Source: Streptomyces sp. Root431
Lineage (GTDB): Bacteria > Actinomycetota > Actinomycetes > Streptomycetales > Streptomycetaceae
Length of the DNA: 64,000 nt
Direction: 5' to 3'
NCBI RefSeq assembly: GCF_001426585.1
Contig: NZ_LMEI01000008.1
Span: 414,263 to 478,262 of the forward strand
Positions 35,132 through 42,860 of this stretch are shown one piece after another. The notes beneath the pieces are model-generated. The model was not told the origin of the DNA. It saw nothing but the letters and a program-made list of their open reading frames with translations, and ran no database searches. The translations under genes and the position numbers were made by a program. How positions within the stretch are numbered: the stretch's first letter is position 1; every line of letters begins with the position of its first letter.

Positions 35132-35150
35132 CCCCCCCCGATCAGGGGTC
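35130..35150 (+). terminator. Weak hairpin after the FG-GAP gene
   Basis: GACCCC/GGGGTC stem (35130-35135 and 35145-35150) overlapping the stop codon. It may attenuate read-through into the amidohydrolase gene. Confidence 0.35.
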
Positions 35151-35172
35151 CCGGCCCGGGCACCCGCCCTCG

Positions 35173-35178
35173 TACAGT
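35173..35178 (+). promoter_or_regulatory. Candidate -10 for a leaderless amidohydrolase mRNA
   Basis: TACAGT ends exactly 6 nt before the ATG at 35185, and there is no Shine-Dalgarno sequence. Transcription would then start at or next to the start codon. Confidence 0.5.
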
Positions 35179-35184
35179 GCACAC

Positions 35185-36270
35185 ATGAGCGATCACGCGG
35201 TGCTGCATGTGAAGGGGCGGGTGCTCGTCGGCCCCGAGGACGTACGGGACGAACTCTGGTGCGTCGACGGGCGGATCACCTACGACCGGCCCGCCGCCGA
35301 GGCGGTCACCGTCGAGGGCTGGGCGCTGCCCGGCCTGGTCGACGCCCACTGCCACGTCGGGCTCGACCGGCACGGCCCGGTCGACGAGGCCACCAGCGAG
35401 AAGCAGGCCCTCACCGACCGGGACGCGGGCACCCTGCTGATCCGGGACGCCGGTTCGCCCTCCGACACCCGCTGGATCGACGAGCGCGAGGACCTCCCGA
35501 AGATCATCCGCGCCGGCCGGCACATCGCCCGCACCCGCCGCTACATCCGCAACTACGCCCACGAGATCGAGCCCGCCGACCTCGTCGCGTACGTCGGCCG
35601 GGAGGCCCGGCGCGGCGACGGCTGGGTCAAGCTCGTCGGCGACTGGATCGACCGCGACGCGGGCGACCTCACGGCCTGCTGGCCGCGGACCGAGGTCGAG
35701 GCGGCCATCGCCGAGGCGCACCGGCTCGGCGCCCGCGTCACCGCGCACTGCTTCGCCGAGGACTCGCTGCGGGACCTCGTCGAGGCGGGCATCGACTGCA
35801 TCGAGCACGCCACCGGCCTCACCGAGGACACGATCCCGCTCTTCGCGGAGCGGGGCGTCGCCATCGTCCCGACCCTGGTGAACATCGCGACCTTCCCGCA
35901 CCTCGCGGACGGCGGCCAGGAGAAGTTCCCGCGCTGGTCGGCCCACATGCGCCGGCTGTACGAGCGGCGGTACGACACCGTCCGCGCCGCCTTCGACGCG
36001 GGCGTCCCCGTCTTCGTCGGTACCGACGCGGGCGGCTCCCTCGCCCACGGTCTCGTCGCCGAGGAGGTCGAGGAGCTGACCCGGGCCGGCATCCCGCCGA
36101 TCGACGCGCTCTCGGCCACCGCCTGGGGCGCCAGGGCCTGGCTCGGCCGCCCCTCCCTGGAGGAGGGCGCCCCGGCCGACCTCGTCGTCTACGGCGAGGA
36201 CCCGCGCGCGGACGTCCGCGTCCTCGCGGCGCCGCGCCGGGTCGTCGTCAACGGCCGGGTGGTGGGCTGA
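35185..36270 (+). CDS. Amidohydrolase, imidazolonepropionase-like subgroup
   Basis: 361-aa metal-dependent hydrolase. Metal ligands are at HCHVG (LVDAHCHVGLD, about 52-62), a carboxylatable Lys in DGWVKLVGDW, later His residues in ARVTAHCFAE and CIEHATGL, and Asp in VFVGTDAGGSLAHG. This layout fits prolidase/imidazolonepropionase-like members that cut cyclic or peptide-like amides. Substrate unknown. It ends 60 bp from the convergent acetyltransferase gene. Confidence 0.85.
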   Translation: MSDHAVLHVKGRVLVGPEDVRDELWCVDGRITYDRPAAEAVTVEGWALPGLVDAHCHVGLDRHGPVDEATSEKQALTDRDAGTLLIRDAGSPSDTRWIDEREDLPKIIRAGRHIARTRRYIRNYAHEIEPADLVAYVGREARRGDGWVKLVGDWIDRDAGDLTACWPRTEVEAAIAEAHRLGARVTAHCFAEDSLRDLVEAGIDCIEHATGLTEDTIPLFAERGVAIVPTLVNIATFPHLADGGQEKFPRWSAHMRRLYERRYDTVRAAFDAGVPVFVGTDAGGSLAHGLVAEEVEELTRAGIPPIDALSATAWGARAWLGRPSLEEGAPADLVVYGEDPRADVRVLAAPRRVVVNGRVVG

Positions 36271-36290
36271 CCGCCCGGCTGACCACCCGG

Positions 36291-36314
36291 CCGGTCACCG
36301 GTCCGGTCACCGGT
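36291..36314. repeat. 12-bp direct repeat in a convergent gap
   Basis: CCGGTCACCGGT occurs twice in tandem between the amidohydrolase and acetyltransferase genes. Each copy contains ACCGGT and can pair with the other, so it may serve as a weak bidirectional terminator. Confidence 0.6.
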
Positions 36315-36330
36315 CCGGCCGGCGGCCCGG

Positions 36331-36897
36331 TCAGCGGGTCAGGAACGCGAGCCGCGCCTTCTTCTCCGGGATGAAGACCTCCGGCAGGTCCACCTCGGGC
36401 AGCACGACCTCCGGGCCGAGCTCGAAGCCGACGCGGACCATCCGGGCGATCGCCTTCTCGTTGGCGGCGTCCGGCTCGACGACCACCCGGGTGCGGTCGC
36501 GCAGCGAGAAGTCGACGAGGGCGCCGAGCAGCCGGCCGGAGAAGCCGGGCTCGGGGGAGGCGCTCGGCGCGAGCATCAGGTGCACGCCGATGTCGCCCGG
36601 CAGGACCTCGTAGCACTCGCTGATCCGGTCGGCCTCGGGGTCGTACGTCTGGAAGAGCGCGACCGGCTCCCCGTCCCGGCTGACCAGGTAACCGTGGTGC
36701 GTGGTCAGCGAGTCGAGGTGCGCGTAGATCTCCCGCACCTGCTCGACGGTGGTCCCGCCCATGCCCCAGAAGCGGGCGCGCTCCTCGTTCACCCAGGCGT
36801 GGATGAGGGGGGCGTCCCGGTCGGGGTCGACGGGGGCGACACGGACGGTGCCGAAGCCCTCGACGGGCTGCTCGTACACGGTGGTGGCGGTGGTCAT
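36331..36897 (-). CDS. IucB/AlcB-type acetyltransferase, possibly desH-like
   Basis: 188-aa GNAT-fold protein of the Acetyltransf_8 (siderophore-biosynthesis acetyltransferase) type. It has HAWVNEERARFWGM near residues 33-46 and HLMLAPSASPEPGFSGRLLGALVDFSL as the acetyl-CoA region. Family members acylate N-hydroxylated amines in hydroxamate siderophores. Its ATG overlaps the stop of the acylase gene (ATGA), so the two are coupled and share the iron-box promoter. I recall a penicillin-amidase/acyltransferase pair called desG/desH linked to desferrioxamine; this pair fits that description but I could not verify it. Confidence 0.75.
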   Translation of the reverse strand: MTTATTVYEQPVEGFGTVRVAPVDPDRDAPLIHAWVNEERARFWGMGGTTVEQVREIYAHLDSLTTHHGYLVSRDGEPVALFQTYDPEADRISECYEVLPGDIGVHLMLAPSASPEPGFSGRLLGALVDFSLRDRTRVVVEPDAANEKAIARMVRVGFELGPEVVLPEVDLPEVFIPEKKARLAFLTR

Positions 36898-38984
36898 CGG
36901 GTTTCCTCGTGTTCTGCTTCTGCGGTGAGTCGGTTCCAGTCGGTGGTGACGGGGGCGAGCTCGCCCCGCAGCCACAGGGGGAGCTGGTCGCGGTGGTGCG
37001 GGTCGCCGGGCACTCCGGACGCCCCGAACGGCACGATCCAGCGGCTCCGTTCGCGGTCGGCGAGGTCCCAGACGTAGCGGGCGGCGGAGGCGCGGGCGCT
37101 GCGGTCGGTCCAGCCGGGCACGCTGGACGTGGACAGGACGCAGTCGTGGTCGCCGGCGAGCCCCGGCCACTGCGCGTCGTCGGCGTCGGGGAGCGCCTGC
37201 CAGGGCGCGAGGCGGTGGGTCACGCCCCAGGCGGCGGGCGGCTCACCGGCGCCGACCTCCTCCAGGGCCTCGCGCACGATCCGGTCGACGTCCCCGGCCG
37301 GCACGGGACCGGCGGTGAGGAGGGTCTCCAGGGCGTAGGCGACCCGGGGCCCGAGGGCCAGCCAGGGGCGGAACAGCTCGGGGTACGGGGCGGGTTCGCG
37401 CAGGGCCGCGAAGGCCTCGTGCGCGGCGAGCCGCCGCACCACGGCCCCGCGCACGGCCGCGTACAGGCCCGCGTCGGTGCTCTCCGCCGCCATCCGCCGG
37501 TCCCAGCCGAGGAGCCGCTCGCGCACGGCGGACGCGGCCGGGGAGAGGCCCTCGGCCGCCTGCCGGACGGCCGCGAGGAGGCGGGCGGCCGAGGGGTTGT
37601 CGGTGTCGGTGTGGACGGTGGTCGTCGTCTCCGGGGTCCACTCCGCCGAGGCGCCGAGCAGCTCGTCGATGCGGGCGGCCCGGTGCGGCGGGGCGAACTC
37701 GACGCCGAGGGGCGCGGCGAGCCCCCGGGCGTTGGCCATGACGGCGTGGCCGCGGACCTCGGCGCGGGGCAGCGGCGCGGGCGCGGGCTCCCAGTCGTGC
37801 GCCGGCTCCCAGGCGGGCACGAGACGCAGCGAGTTGGCCCGATCCCGTACGGGTACGTGGCCGGCGACCCGGTGCAGCAGCCCGCCGCGGGTGTCGGCGG
37901 CCTGGACGACGTTCACGGGCTCGACCCAGCCGTCGAGGGCCGCGTCGACGTCGGCGACGGTCCGGGCGCGCAGCAGCCCGGGCAGGGTCCCGAAGCCGAG
38001 CTCGCCGGTGACCCGGGGCGGGTAGCGCAGGCTCACCGACTCCCAGGCGGAGGAACCGGTCTCGCCGTCCGCCCCGATGATCACGGGGCCCCGGTCCGTC
38101 TCGATCACCTCGATCACGACGGGCTCGCCGTCCGCGAGCTCGATCGTCTCCGTGTGCGCCGCCGCCGGGCGCCACCCGTCGGGGCCGAGGGCCTCGACGC
38201 CGCCGCTGGGGAGCCGGCGGAGCCGCTCCCGGTACAGGTCCTGGTAGTCGGCCATGGCGTTGGTGATGGCCCAGGCCACCGAGCCGGTGTGGCCGAAGTG
38301 GGCGAGCCCGGGGACGCCGGGGACGGCGAGTCCCACCACGTCGTACGCGGGGCAGGCGAGCCGGATCTGCTGGTAGACGCCCGGAGCCTCGATGAACCGG
38401 TGGGGGTCGCCGGCCACCAGGGCCGCGCCGCTCGCGGTCCGCTCGCCGGACACCACCCAGCCGTTGGATCCCGCGGTGCCGGGGCCGTCCGTCGCGAAGA
38501 GCTCCGTCCACTCCTCGCCGAGCCGCGTGGCGACCTGCTCCCGCCACAGCTTGGTGGGGAAGCCGGCGAAGAGGATGTGGGTGGAGAGCCAGACGGCGAG
38601 CGGGGTCCACGGCTCCCACCGCCCGGGCGCGAGGCCGGTCTCCGCGAACTCGGGTGCGCGCCGGGCCCCTTCCGCCAGGCCGTCGTTGACCCCGTCCACG
38701 TACGCCCGGACCCAGGCGGCCGTCGGCGCGTCGGTGGCGTCGAGCCGTTCGAGGCAGCGGCGGGCGGTGTCGGCGAGCCGGGCGCGCCGGGCGAAGGCGT
38801 CCCAGCCGAGTTCGGCGGCGCCGAGGAAGGCTGCCGTGGTGCCCTGGGCCCGGTGGCGCTCGACCTCCAGCTGCCAGGCGCGGTCGCGGGCGGTGACCCG
38901 CCCCTGGGCGAAGGCGAGTTCCTCCGGGTCCGTGGCGCGCAGATGGGGGACGCCCCAGGCGTCCCGGTAGACCTCGATGCTCAC
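36894..38984 (-). CDS. Penicillin-acylase-family Ntn hydrolase, possibly desG-like
   Basis: 696-aa N-terminal-nucleophile hydrolase. Autocleavage should occur between Gly172 and Ser173 (AGSNGWVVSG), leaving Ser173 as the nucleophile. The alpha chain (1-172) and beta chain (173-696) have usual sizes. There is no signal peptide, unlike classical periplasmic or secreted acylases, so it should act in the cytosol. It is divergent from the siderophore-interacting protein gene across an iron box and coupled to an IucB-type acetyltransferase. A role in removing or exchanging acyl groups of hydroxamate siderophores or their precursors is inferred. Confidence 0.85.
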   Translation of the reverse strand: MSIEVYRDAWGVPHLRATDPEELAFAQGRVTARDRAWQLEVERHRAQGTTAAFLGAAELGWDAFARRARLADTARRCLERLDATDAPTAAWVRAYVDGVNDGLAEGARRAPEFAETGLAPGRWEPWTPLAVWLSTHILFAGFPTKLWREQVATRLGEEWTELFATDGPGTAGSNGWVVSGERTASGAALVAGDPHRFIEAPGVYQQIRLACPAYDVVGLAVPGVPGLAHFGHTGSVAWAITNAMADYQDLYRERLRRLPSGGVEALGPDGWRPAAAHTETIELADGEPVVIEVIETDRGPVIIGADGETGSSAWESVSLRYPPRVTGELGFGTLPGLLRARTVADVDAALDGWVEPVNVVQAADTRGGLLHRVAGHVPVRDRANSLRLVPAWEPAHDWEPAPAPLPRAEVRGHAVMANARGLAAPLGVEFAPPHRAARIDELLGASAEWTPETTTTVHTDTDNPSAARLLAAVRQAAEGLSPAASAVRERLLGWDRRMAAESTDAGLYAAVRGAVVRRLAAHEAFAALREPAPYPELFRPWLALGPRVAYALETLLTAGPVPAGDVDRIVREALEEVGAGEPPAAWGVTHRLAPWQALPDADDAQWPGLAGDHDCVLSTSSVPGWTDRSARASAARYVWDLADRERSRWIVPFGASGVPGDPHHRDQLPLWLRGELAPVTTDWNRLTAEAEHEETR

Positions 38985-39022
38985 GAAAGAACCCCGCTCC
39001 CGTCCGTCTCTTGCACAGAACC

Positions 39023-39041
39023 TTAGGTTAGGCTGACCTAA
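39023..39041. promoter_or_regulatory. Iron box (DmdR1/IdeR operator)
   Basis: TTAGGTTAGGCTGACCTAA differs at one position from the streptomycete consensus TTAGGTTAGGCTAACCTAA. It lies between the divergent acylase and siderophore-interacting protein genes and should repress both when iron is plentiful. Confidence 0.93.
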
Positions 39042-39075
39042 GTAAATCTACAGGAGTCCAGGGGAGGAGATCACG

Positions 39076-39795
39076 GTGGGTCATGGTTGGCAGGGGGCGG
39101 TCCTCAAGCTGTTCCGCGGCAAGGACTTCACGTTCACGGTGACGGGGGTTGAGCAGGTCACCGAGGACTACCGCAGGGTGCACTTCACGGACGGCGGCCT
39201 GCTCGCCGCGGCCGGGATCCACCCGACGATGTGGGTGCGCCTCTGGTTCGACGACGCGGGCAAGCCGCACCAGCGCGCGTACACCCTGGTCGACCCCGAC
39301 CCGACCGCGGGCACCTTCAGTCTCGAATTCGCCCTCCATGACGGCATCGCCAGCCGCTGGGCCCGCTCCTGCGCCCCCGGCGACACCGTCGAGGCCACGC
39401 TCCAGGGCACCGGCTTCGAGGCGCCCGACCCGCTTCCCGCGCGGCTGCTCGTGGTCGGCGACCCCGCCTCCCTGCCGGCCGTCAACTCCCTGCTCGACGC
39501 GCTCCCCGGGGTCCCCGCCACCGTCTGGTTCGAGACGCAGCACGCCTCCGACGACGAGCTGCCGGTCCGGCTCGACCCCGACCACCACGAGCTGCGCCGG
39601 ATCCCGCGCCAGGGCGGCGGCGCCGACCTGGTCGCCTGCGTGAAGGCCGAGCTTCCCGAGCTCGCGGACGCGTCCTCGTACGTCTGGATCGCCTGCGACA
39701 CGGCCACGACCCGCACCCTCGCCGCGTACGCCCGCAAGGAGCTCGCCCTCCCCAAGGAGCGCGTCCATGCGCTCGGGTACTGGCGGGCGAGCTGA
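39076..39795 (+). CDS. Siderophore-interacting protein (FAD-dependent ferric reductase)
   Basis: 239-aa SIP-family flavoprotein. The FAD-binding RAYT motif is at 67-70 (HQRAYTLVDPD), followed by the SIP NAD(P)H-binding domain (about 110-235; LLVVGDPASLPAVNSLLDALP, VWIACDTATTRTL). These enzymes release iron from ferric siderophores in the cytosol. GTG 39076 is preceded by GGAGGAG. Controlled by the iron box 35 bp upstream. Confidence 0.92.
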   Translation: MGHGWQGAVLKLFRGKDFTFTVTGVEQVTEDYRRVHFTDGGLLAAAGIHPTMWVRLWFDDAGKPHQRAYTLVDPDPTAGTFSLEFALHDGIASRWARSCAPGDTVEATLQGTGFEAPDPLPARLLVVGDPASLPAVNSLLDALPGVPATVWFETQHASDDELPVRLDPDHHELRRIPRQGGGADLVACVKAELPELADASSYVWIACDTATTRTLAAYARKELALPKERVHALGYWRAS

Positions 39796-40116
39796 CCGCC
39801 CGCTCCGAGGTGCCACGTTGACGATCCGTTACCCCGGGCGGTGGCGGGTCGTTTTCACCTTCTCCCGCGCGCCCCTGGATACGCCCGCACGCGTCCGCTC
39901 GTACGAAAGACGCGGGGCGTGCGGGAACGGTTGTGTCGAGAAAAATCGAAAATGAACACGGAAACCCCCCATTGGAGTGAACTCACGCCAGGCGACTGTC
40001 GGTTCACTCTCCGTGCGTAAAGATTCCGGTGTCTCAAGTCGCCGAGGCCGCGCCGACCCACCGTCCCCGTGGTGAGCGGCCGGCGACGCCATGTCTCTTG
40101 TGGGGGTTCCACCATC
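39796..40116. promoter_or_regulatory. 321-bp leader region of the LAETG protein gene
   Basis: No gene of conventional size. It contains an AT-richer patch (about 39935-39965) and a perfect inverted repeat GAGTGAAC (39975-39982)/GTTCACTC (40002-40009), both candidate regulatory elements. A 9-codon reading frame lies at its 3' end (listed separately). I found no match to a B12, ydaO or other riboswitch that I know. Confidence 0.5.
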
Positions 40117-40120
40117 TTGA
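40091..40120 (+). CDS. Candidate 9-aa leader peptide overlapping the LAETG protein start
   Basis: ATG-led frame encoding MSLVGVPPS with its TGA overlapping the TTG start of the next gene (TTGA). If translated, it would couple translation to the downstream TTG start, which has only a distant GGGGG. No strong ribosome binding site precedes it, so this may be chance. Confidence 0.3.
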   Translation: MSLVGVPPS

Positions 40121-41139
40121 ACAGCAACACCTTCCGCGCACCCGTACGCCGCACCGCCGCTGCCGCGACCGTCGCCGCCCTGGCCGTCGGTCCCGTGCTC
40201 CTCGCGGCCCCGGCGGCGCACGCCACGGGCGCCGAAGGGCGTGCCACCGCCGTCGTCCTGCGGGCCGGCCTCGACGTCTCCCTCCTCGGCGAGACCGTGA
40301 AGGTGCCGGTGCGTGCCTCCCTCAACGAGGTCAAGGCGCCCGAGACCGAGAGCGAGACCGCGCTCACGGTCAAGGTGCAGGGGGCCGAGGGCGGCAAGCC
40401 GATCGACATCCTCGCCGCCGACGTCGCCACCTCCAAGGCCACCGTGGACGAGGAGAAGGCCGAGGGGTACGTGAACCTGGTCAAGGCGCGGGTCCACGTC
40501 CCCGGCATTCCGCTGCTCTCCCTCATCGAGGTCGAGAAGGTCACCTCCAAGGCGCTGTGCGAGGTGGGCGAGAAGCCGGTCGCCGAGTCCAACGTCCTCG
40601 GGCACGTGACCGTCTTCGGCAAGAAGACCACCCTCTCCACGGGCGGCCGGACCCAGGTGACCGTGCCGGGCGTCGGCCAGGTCACCCTGGACCTCTCCCG
40701 CACCTCCACGACCTCCCGCACCGCCGCGGCGACGGCCCTCGAACTCAAGGTGAAGGTCAACCCGCTGGAGCTGGGCGTGGCCAAGGTCGAAGGCACCGTG
40801 ACGCTCGCCGAAGCGACCTGCGAGACGCCCGAGGGCCCGGCCCCGACGCAGGAGCCCACCAAGGAGCCCACGGAGCAGCCCACGGAGCAGCCCACGGAGC
40901 AGCCCACCCAGGAGCCCAGCGAGCGGCCCTCCGAGCAGCCCACGCAGCGGCCCACCGTCGAGCCCGGCACCGACGGCGGCGTGAAGACCAACAACGGCGG
41001 CACCACCCCGACCGAGAACCTCGCCGAGACCGGCGGCAGCTCCTCCACCACGTACATCGCGGCGGGCGCGCTCGCCCTGCTCGTGGCCGGCGGCGGCGCG
41101 CTGGCGGTCACCCGCTCGCGTGCCCGCTCGCGCGACTGA
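40117..41139 (+). CDS. Secreted LAETG-anchored cell-wall protein (sortase E substrate)
   Basis: 340-aa surface protein. The signal peptide ends near AHA-TGAEG (about residue 36). A conserved beta-rich domain (about 40-250) follows, then a Glu/Pro/Thr-rich wall-spanning stalk with EQPT repeats (about 253-300), the class E sorting motif LAETG (about 307-311), a hydrophobic helix and a basic tail. It resembles S. coelicolor SCO1860 as I remember it. I chose TTG 40117 to give a proper signal peptide; the upstream frame is open. Two Cys residues (CEVGEK and CETPEG) may form a disulfide. It is convergent with cobC. Confidence 0.85.
   Translation: MNSNTFRAPVRRTAAAATVAALAVGPVLLAAPAAHATGAEGRATAVVLRAGLDVSLLGETVKVPVRASLNEVKAPETESETALTVKVQGAEGGKPIDILAADVATSKATVDEEKAEGYVNLVKARVHVPGIPLLSLIEVEKVTSKALCEVGEKPVAESNVLGHVTVFGKKTTLSTGGRTQVTVPGVGQVTLDLSRTSTTSRTAAATALELKVKVNPLELGVAKVEGTVTLAEATCETPEGPAPTQEPTKEPTEQPTEQPTEQPTQEPSERPSEQPTQRPTVEPGTDGGVKTNNGGTTPTENLAETGGSSSTTYIAAGALALLVAGGGALAVTRSRARSRD
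40873..40908. repeat. 12-bp repeat, 3 copies, in the LAETG protein stalk
   Basis: GAGCAGCCCACG three times (last unit ends in C), encoding EQPT repeats. Length variation here would change stalk length without a frameshift. Confidence 0.9.
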
Positions 41140-41180
41140 CGGCCCGAGGGGGAAGCGCCGGGGGGTGCCGGAGACGTAGG

Positions 41181-41238
41181 GGGAAGCGGGGTGCGGGGAG
41201 GGCGACGGTGACGACGTCGCCCTCCCCGCACCCTTCCC
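41181..41238. terminator. Strong bidirectional terminator
   Basis: Left arm 41181-41205 and right arm 41217-41238 pair over about 22 bp (GCGGGGAGGGCGA against TCGCCCTCCCCGC at the core) with a 2-nt bulge and an 11-nt loop, between the convergent LAETG gene and cobC. Confidence 0.88.
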
Positions 41239-41255
41239 GCTGCCGTACGCGCCCG

Positions 41256-42320
41256 TCAGCCGCCCAGCAGGAGCGCCTGGTCCAAGGCCTGGAGGAAACG
41301 GTTCGTCGTCGCCCGGTCACGGACCGCGAGCCGCAGCCAGTTCCGGTCGAGCCCCGGGAACGTGTCTCCCCGGCGGGCCGCGAAACCGAGCAGCCGCAGC
41401 CGGTCCCGTATCGCGTCCGCCCCGTCGATCCGCAGCAGGACGAACGGGCCCTCCGCCCCGGCGACCGTCCGCACCTCGTCGAACTCCGCGAGACCGGCGA
41501 GCAGATGCGCCCGCTCCACCGCGATCTGGTGCGCCGCGTGCTCGGCCTCCGCGAGCGCCGCCGGCGACATGCAGGCCTCCGCCGCCACCAGGGCCGGCGT
41601 CGACACCGGCCACAGCGGCTGCGCCCCTTCGAGCAGCGCGATCGTCTCCGGCTCGGCGAGCACGTACCCGATCCGCAGACCCGCGAGCCCCCAGGTCTTG
41701 GTGAGGCTGCGCAGCACCACGAGCCCGGGCACGTCGGTCCGCCCGGCCAGCGACTCCCGCTCGCCCGGCACGGCGTCCATGAACGCCTCGTCGACGACCA
41801 GCGTCCGGCCGGGCCGGGCCAGGGCGGCGATCGACTCGGCGGGGTGCAGGACGGAGGTCGGGTTCGTGGGGTTCCCGATCACCACCAGGTCCGCGTCCTC
41901 GGGCACCGCCGCCGGATCCAGCCGGAAGCCGTCCTCCGCGCGCAACAGCACCCGGCCCACCTCGTGCCCGGCGTCGCGCAGCGCCGCCTCGGGCTCGGTG
42001 AACTGCGGGTGCACCACCACGGGCCGGCGCACCGGCAGCGCCCGCGCGAGCAGCACGAACGCCTCCGCCGCGCCGGCCGTGAGCAGCACCCGGCCCGTAG
42101 GCAGATCGTGCCGCACGGCGACCGCGGCCCGTGCGGCACGGCCGTCGGGATAGGCCGCGAGGCCGGTCAGCGAATCGGCGATTCTCTTCCGCAGCCAGTC
42201 CGGTGGTGTGTTCGTCCGGACGTTGACCGCGAGATCGATCAACTTCTCGTCCCGGACCTCGGCGTCACCGTGGTGGCGCAGGTCGTGGGCGTCGGTATGC
42301 GCGTGTGTGTGCGTGTCCAT
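41256..42320 (-). CDS. cobC: CobC-type PLP enzyme (L-threonine-O-3-phosphate decarboxylase/aminotransferase family)
   Basis: 354-aa fold-type-I PLP protein resembling Rv2231c/CobC. It would make (R)-1-amino-2-propanol phosphate for the cobalamin nucleotide loop. Motifs are AYPDGRAARAAVA (about 54-66), VIGNPTNPTS and the PLP Lys in SLTKTWGLAGLRIGY. The N-terminus after ATG 42320 is His-rich (MDTHTHAHTDAHDLRHHGD), partly encoded by a CA-dinucleotide run. There is no good ribosome binding site, and the frame is open upstream into a CobE-like sequence, so the true start is uncertain. Confidence 0.78.
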   Translation of the reverse strand: MDTHTHAHTDAHDLRHHGDAEVRDEKLIDLAVNVRTNTPPDWLRKRIADSLTGLAAYPDGRAARAAVAVRHDLPTGRVLLTAGAAEAFVLLARALPVRRPVVVHPQFTEPEAALRDAGHEVGRVLLRAEDGFRLDPAAVPEDADLVVIGNPTNPTSVLHPAESIAALARPGRTLVVDEAFMDAVPGERESLAGRTDVPGLVVLRSLTKTWGLAGLRIGYVLAEPETIALLEGAQPLWPVSTPALVAAEACMSPAALAEAEHAAHQIAVERAHLLAGLAEFDEVRTVAGAEGPFVLLRIDGADAIRDRLRLLGFAARRGDTFPGLDRNWLRLAVRDRATTNRFLQALDQALLLGG

Positions 42321-42836
42321 GGCCGCCGTCGTGTGGGGGGTGGGGATGGTGGGGGGTGAGCCAGGCTCGCCAGCGATGTACCCGTGAGCCAGGGGCAACA
42401 ACCGTACGCCTGGGGCATGTTCGTGCGGACAAACCGGGACGCACGTGGCAATCGCGCACGTTACGCGCCGGGATTTCCGCTTCGGCACGAGTAACAGAGC
42501 TTGCGAGGGCCCGGCCGTGGCCGACGCCCCCACCCCCGCCGAGAGCAGCGCCGCCGCCTCCGCCACCGACGACGTCCCCGTCGCGGCCAGCGGCACCGCC
42601 GACGGATGCGGTACGGAGACGGTGGCCAGCTCCCCGGCCGTGAACCCCCGCATCGGAACCCCCAACTCCGCCGCCGCGCCCGCGACGCCCGGCTCGGCGG
42701 CCCGCGCGTCCAGCGTCGCGAGCGACCGCACGGCCGCCCGCGTCAGCCCCGCCTCCCGCAGCACCGCGTCGACCAGCGCCAGCACGTCGTCCACCGGAAC
42801 GCCCGGCCGGGCCCCGACACCGAGGTGCGCGCACAC
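41256..42836 (-). CDS. CobE/CbiG-C-like domain in uninterrupted frame with CobC
   Basis: Alternative reading of the cobC frame. From GTG 42836 the sequence encodes a CobE/CbiG C-terminal domain (VCAHLGVGARPGVP, SLATLDARAAEPG, GFTAGELATVSVPHPS, SVAEAAALLSAG, ALLLVPKRKS; about 125 aa). It then runs about 47 codons with no stop into the ATG of cobC, giving a possible 526-aa fusion. The junction has poorer GC bias and a rare TTA leucine codon (42494-42492). CobE homologs normally end soon after the VPK motif. Either a real fusion or a cobE that lost its stop; start also uncertain (TTG 42854 possible). Confidence 0.55.
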   Translation of the reverse strand: MCAHLGVGARPGVPVDDVLALVDAVLREAGLTRAAVRSLATLDARAAEPGVAGAAAELGVPMRGFTAGELATVSVPHPSAVPLAATGTSSVAEAAALLSAGVGASATAGPSQALLLVPKRKSRRVTCAIATCVPVCPHEHAPGVRLLPLAHGYIAGEPGSPPTIPTPHTTAAMDTHTHAHTDAHDLRHHGDAEVRDEKLIDLAVNVRTNTPPDWLRKRIADSLTGLAAYPDGRAARAAVAVRHDLPTGRVLLTAGAAEAFVLLARALPVRRPVVVHPQFTEPEAALRDAGHEVGRVLLRAEDGFRLDPAAVPEDADLVVIGNPTNPTSVLHPAESIAALARPGRTLVVDEAFMDAVPGERESLAGRTDVPGLVVLRSLTKTWGLAGLRIGYVLAEPETIALLEGAQPLWPVSTPALVAAEACMSPAALAEAEHAAHQIAVERAHLLAGLAEFDEVRTVAGAEGPFVLLRIDGADAIRDRLRLLGFAARRGDTFPGLDRNWLRLAVRDRATTNRFLQALDQALLLGG

Positions 42837-42860
42837 CGCCGCATCCGATAGCAAAGGCCC

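Noticed and set aside
36331..39795. A complete desferrioxamine biosynthetic cluster
   Set aside because: No lysine decarboxylase, monooxygenase or NIS synthetase gene is present; only accessory-type genes and the reductase are seen.
40018..40050. WhiG-type promoter (TAAA and GCCGA) before the LAETG gene
   Set aside because: The spacer is about 19 nt rather than 15-16 and the -10 match is partial.
39796..40116. ydaO-type (c-di-AMP) or other riboswitch before the LAETG gene
   Set aside because: I could not match the conserved cores of riboswitch classes that I know; only a simple inverted repeat is present.
40861..40955. CRISPR-like repeats
   Set aside because: The short 12-bp units have no spacers and encode a Pro/Glu/Thr stalk in a surface protein.
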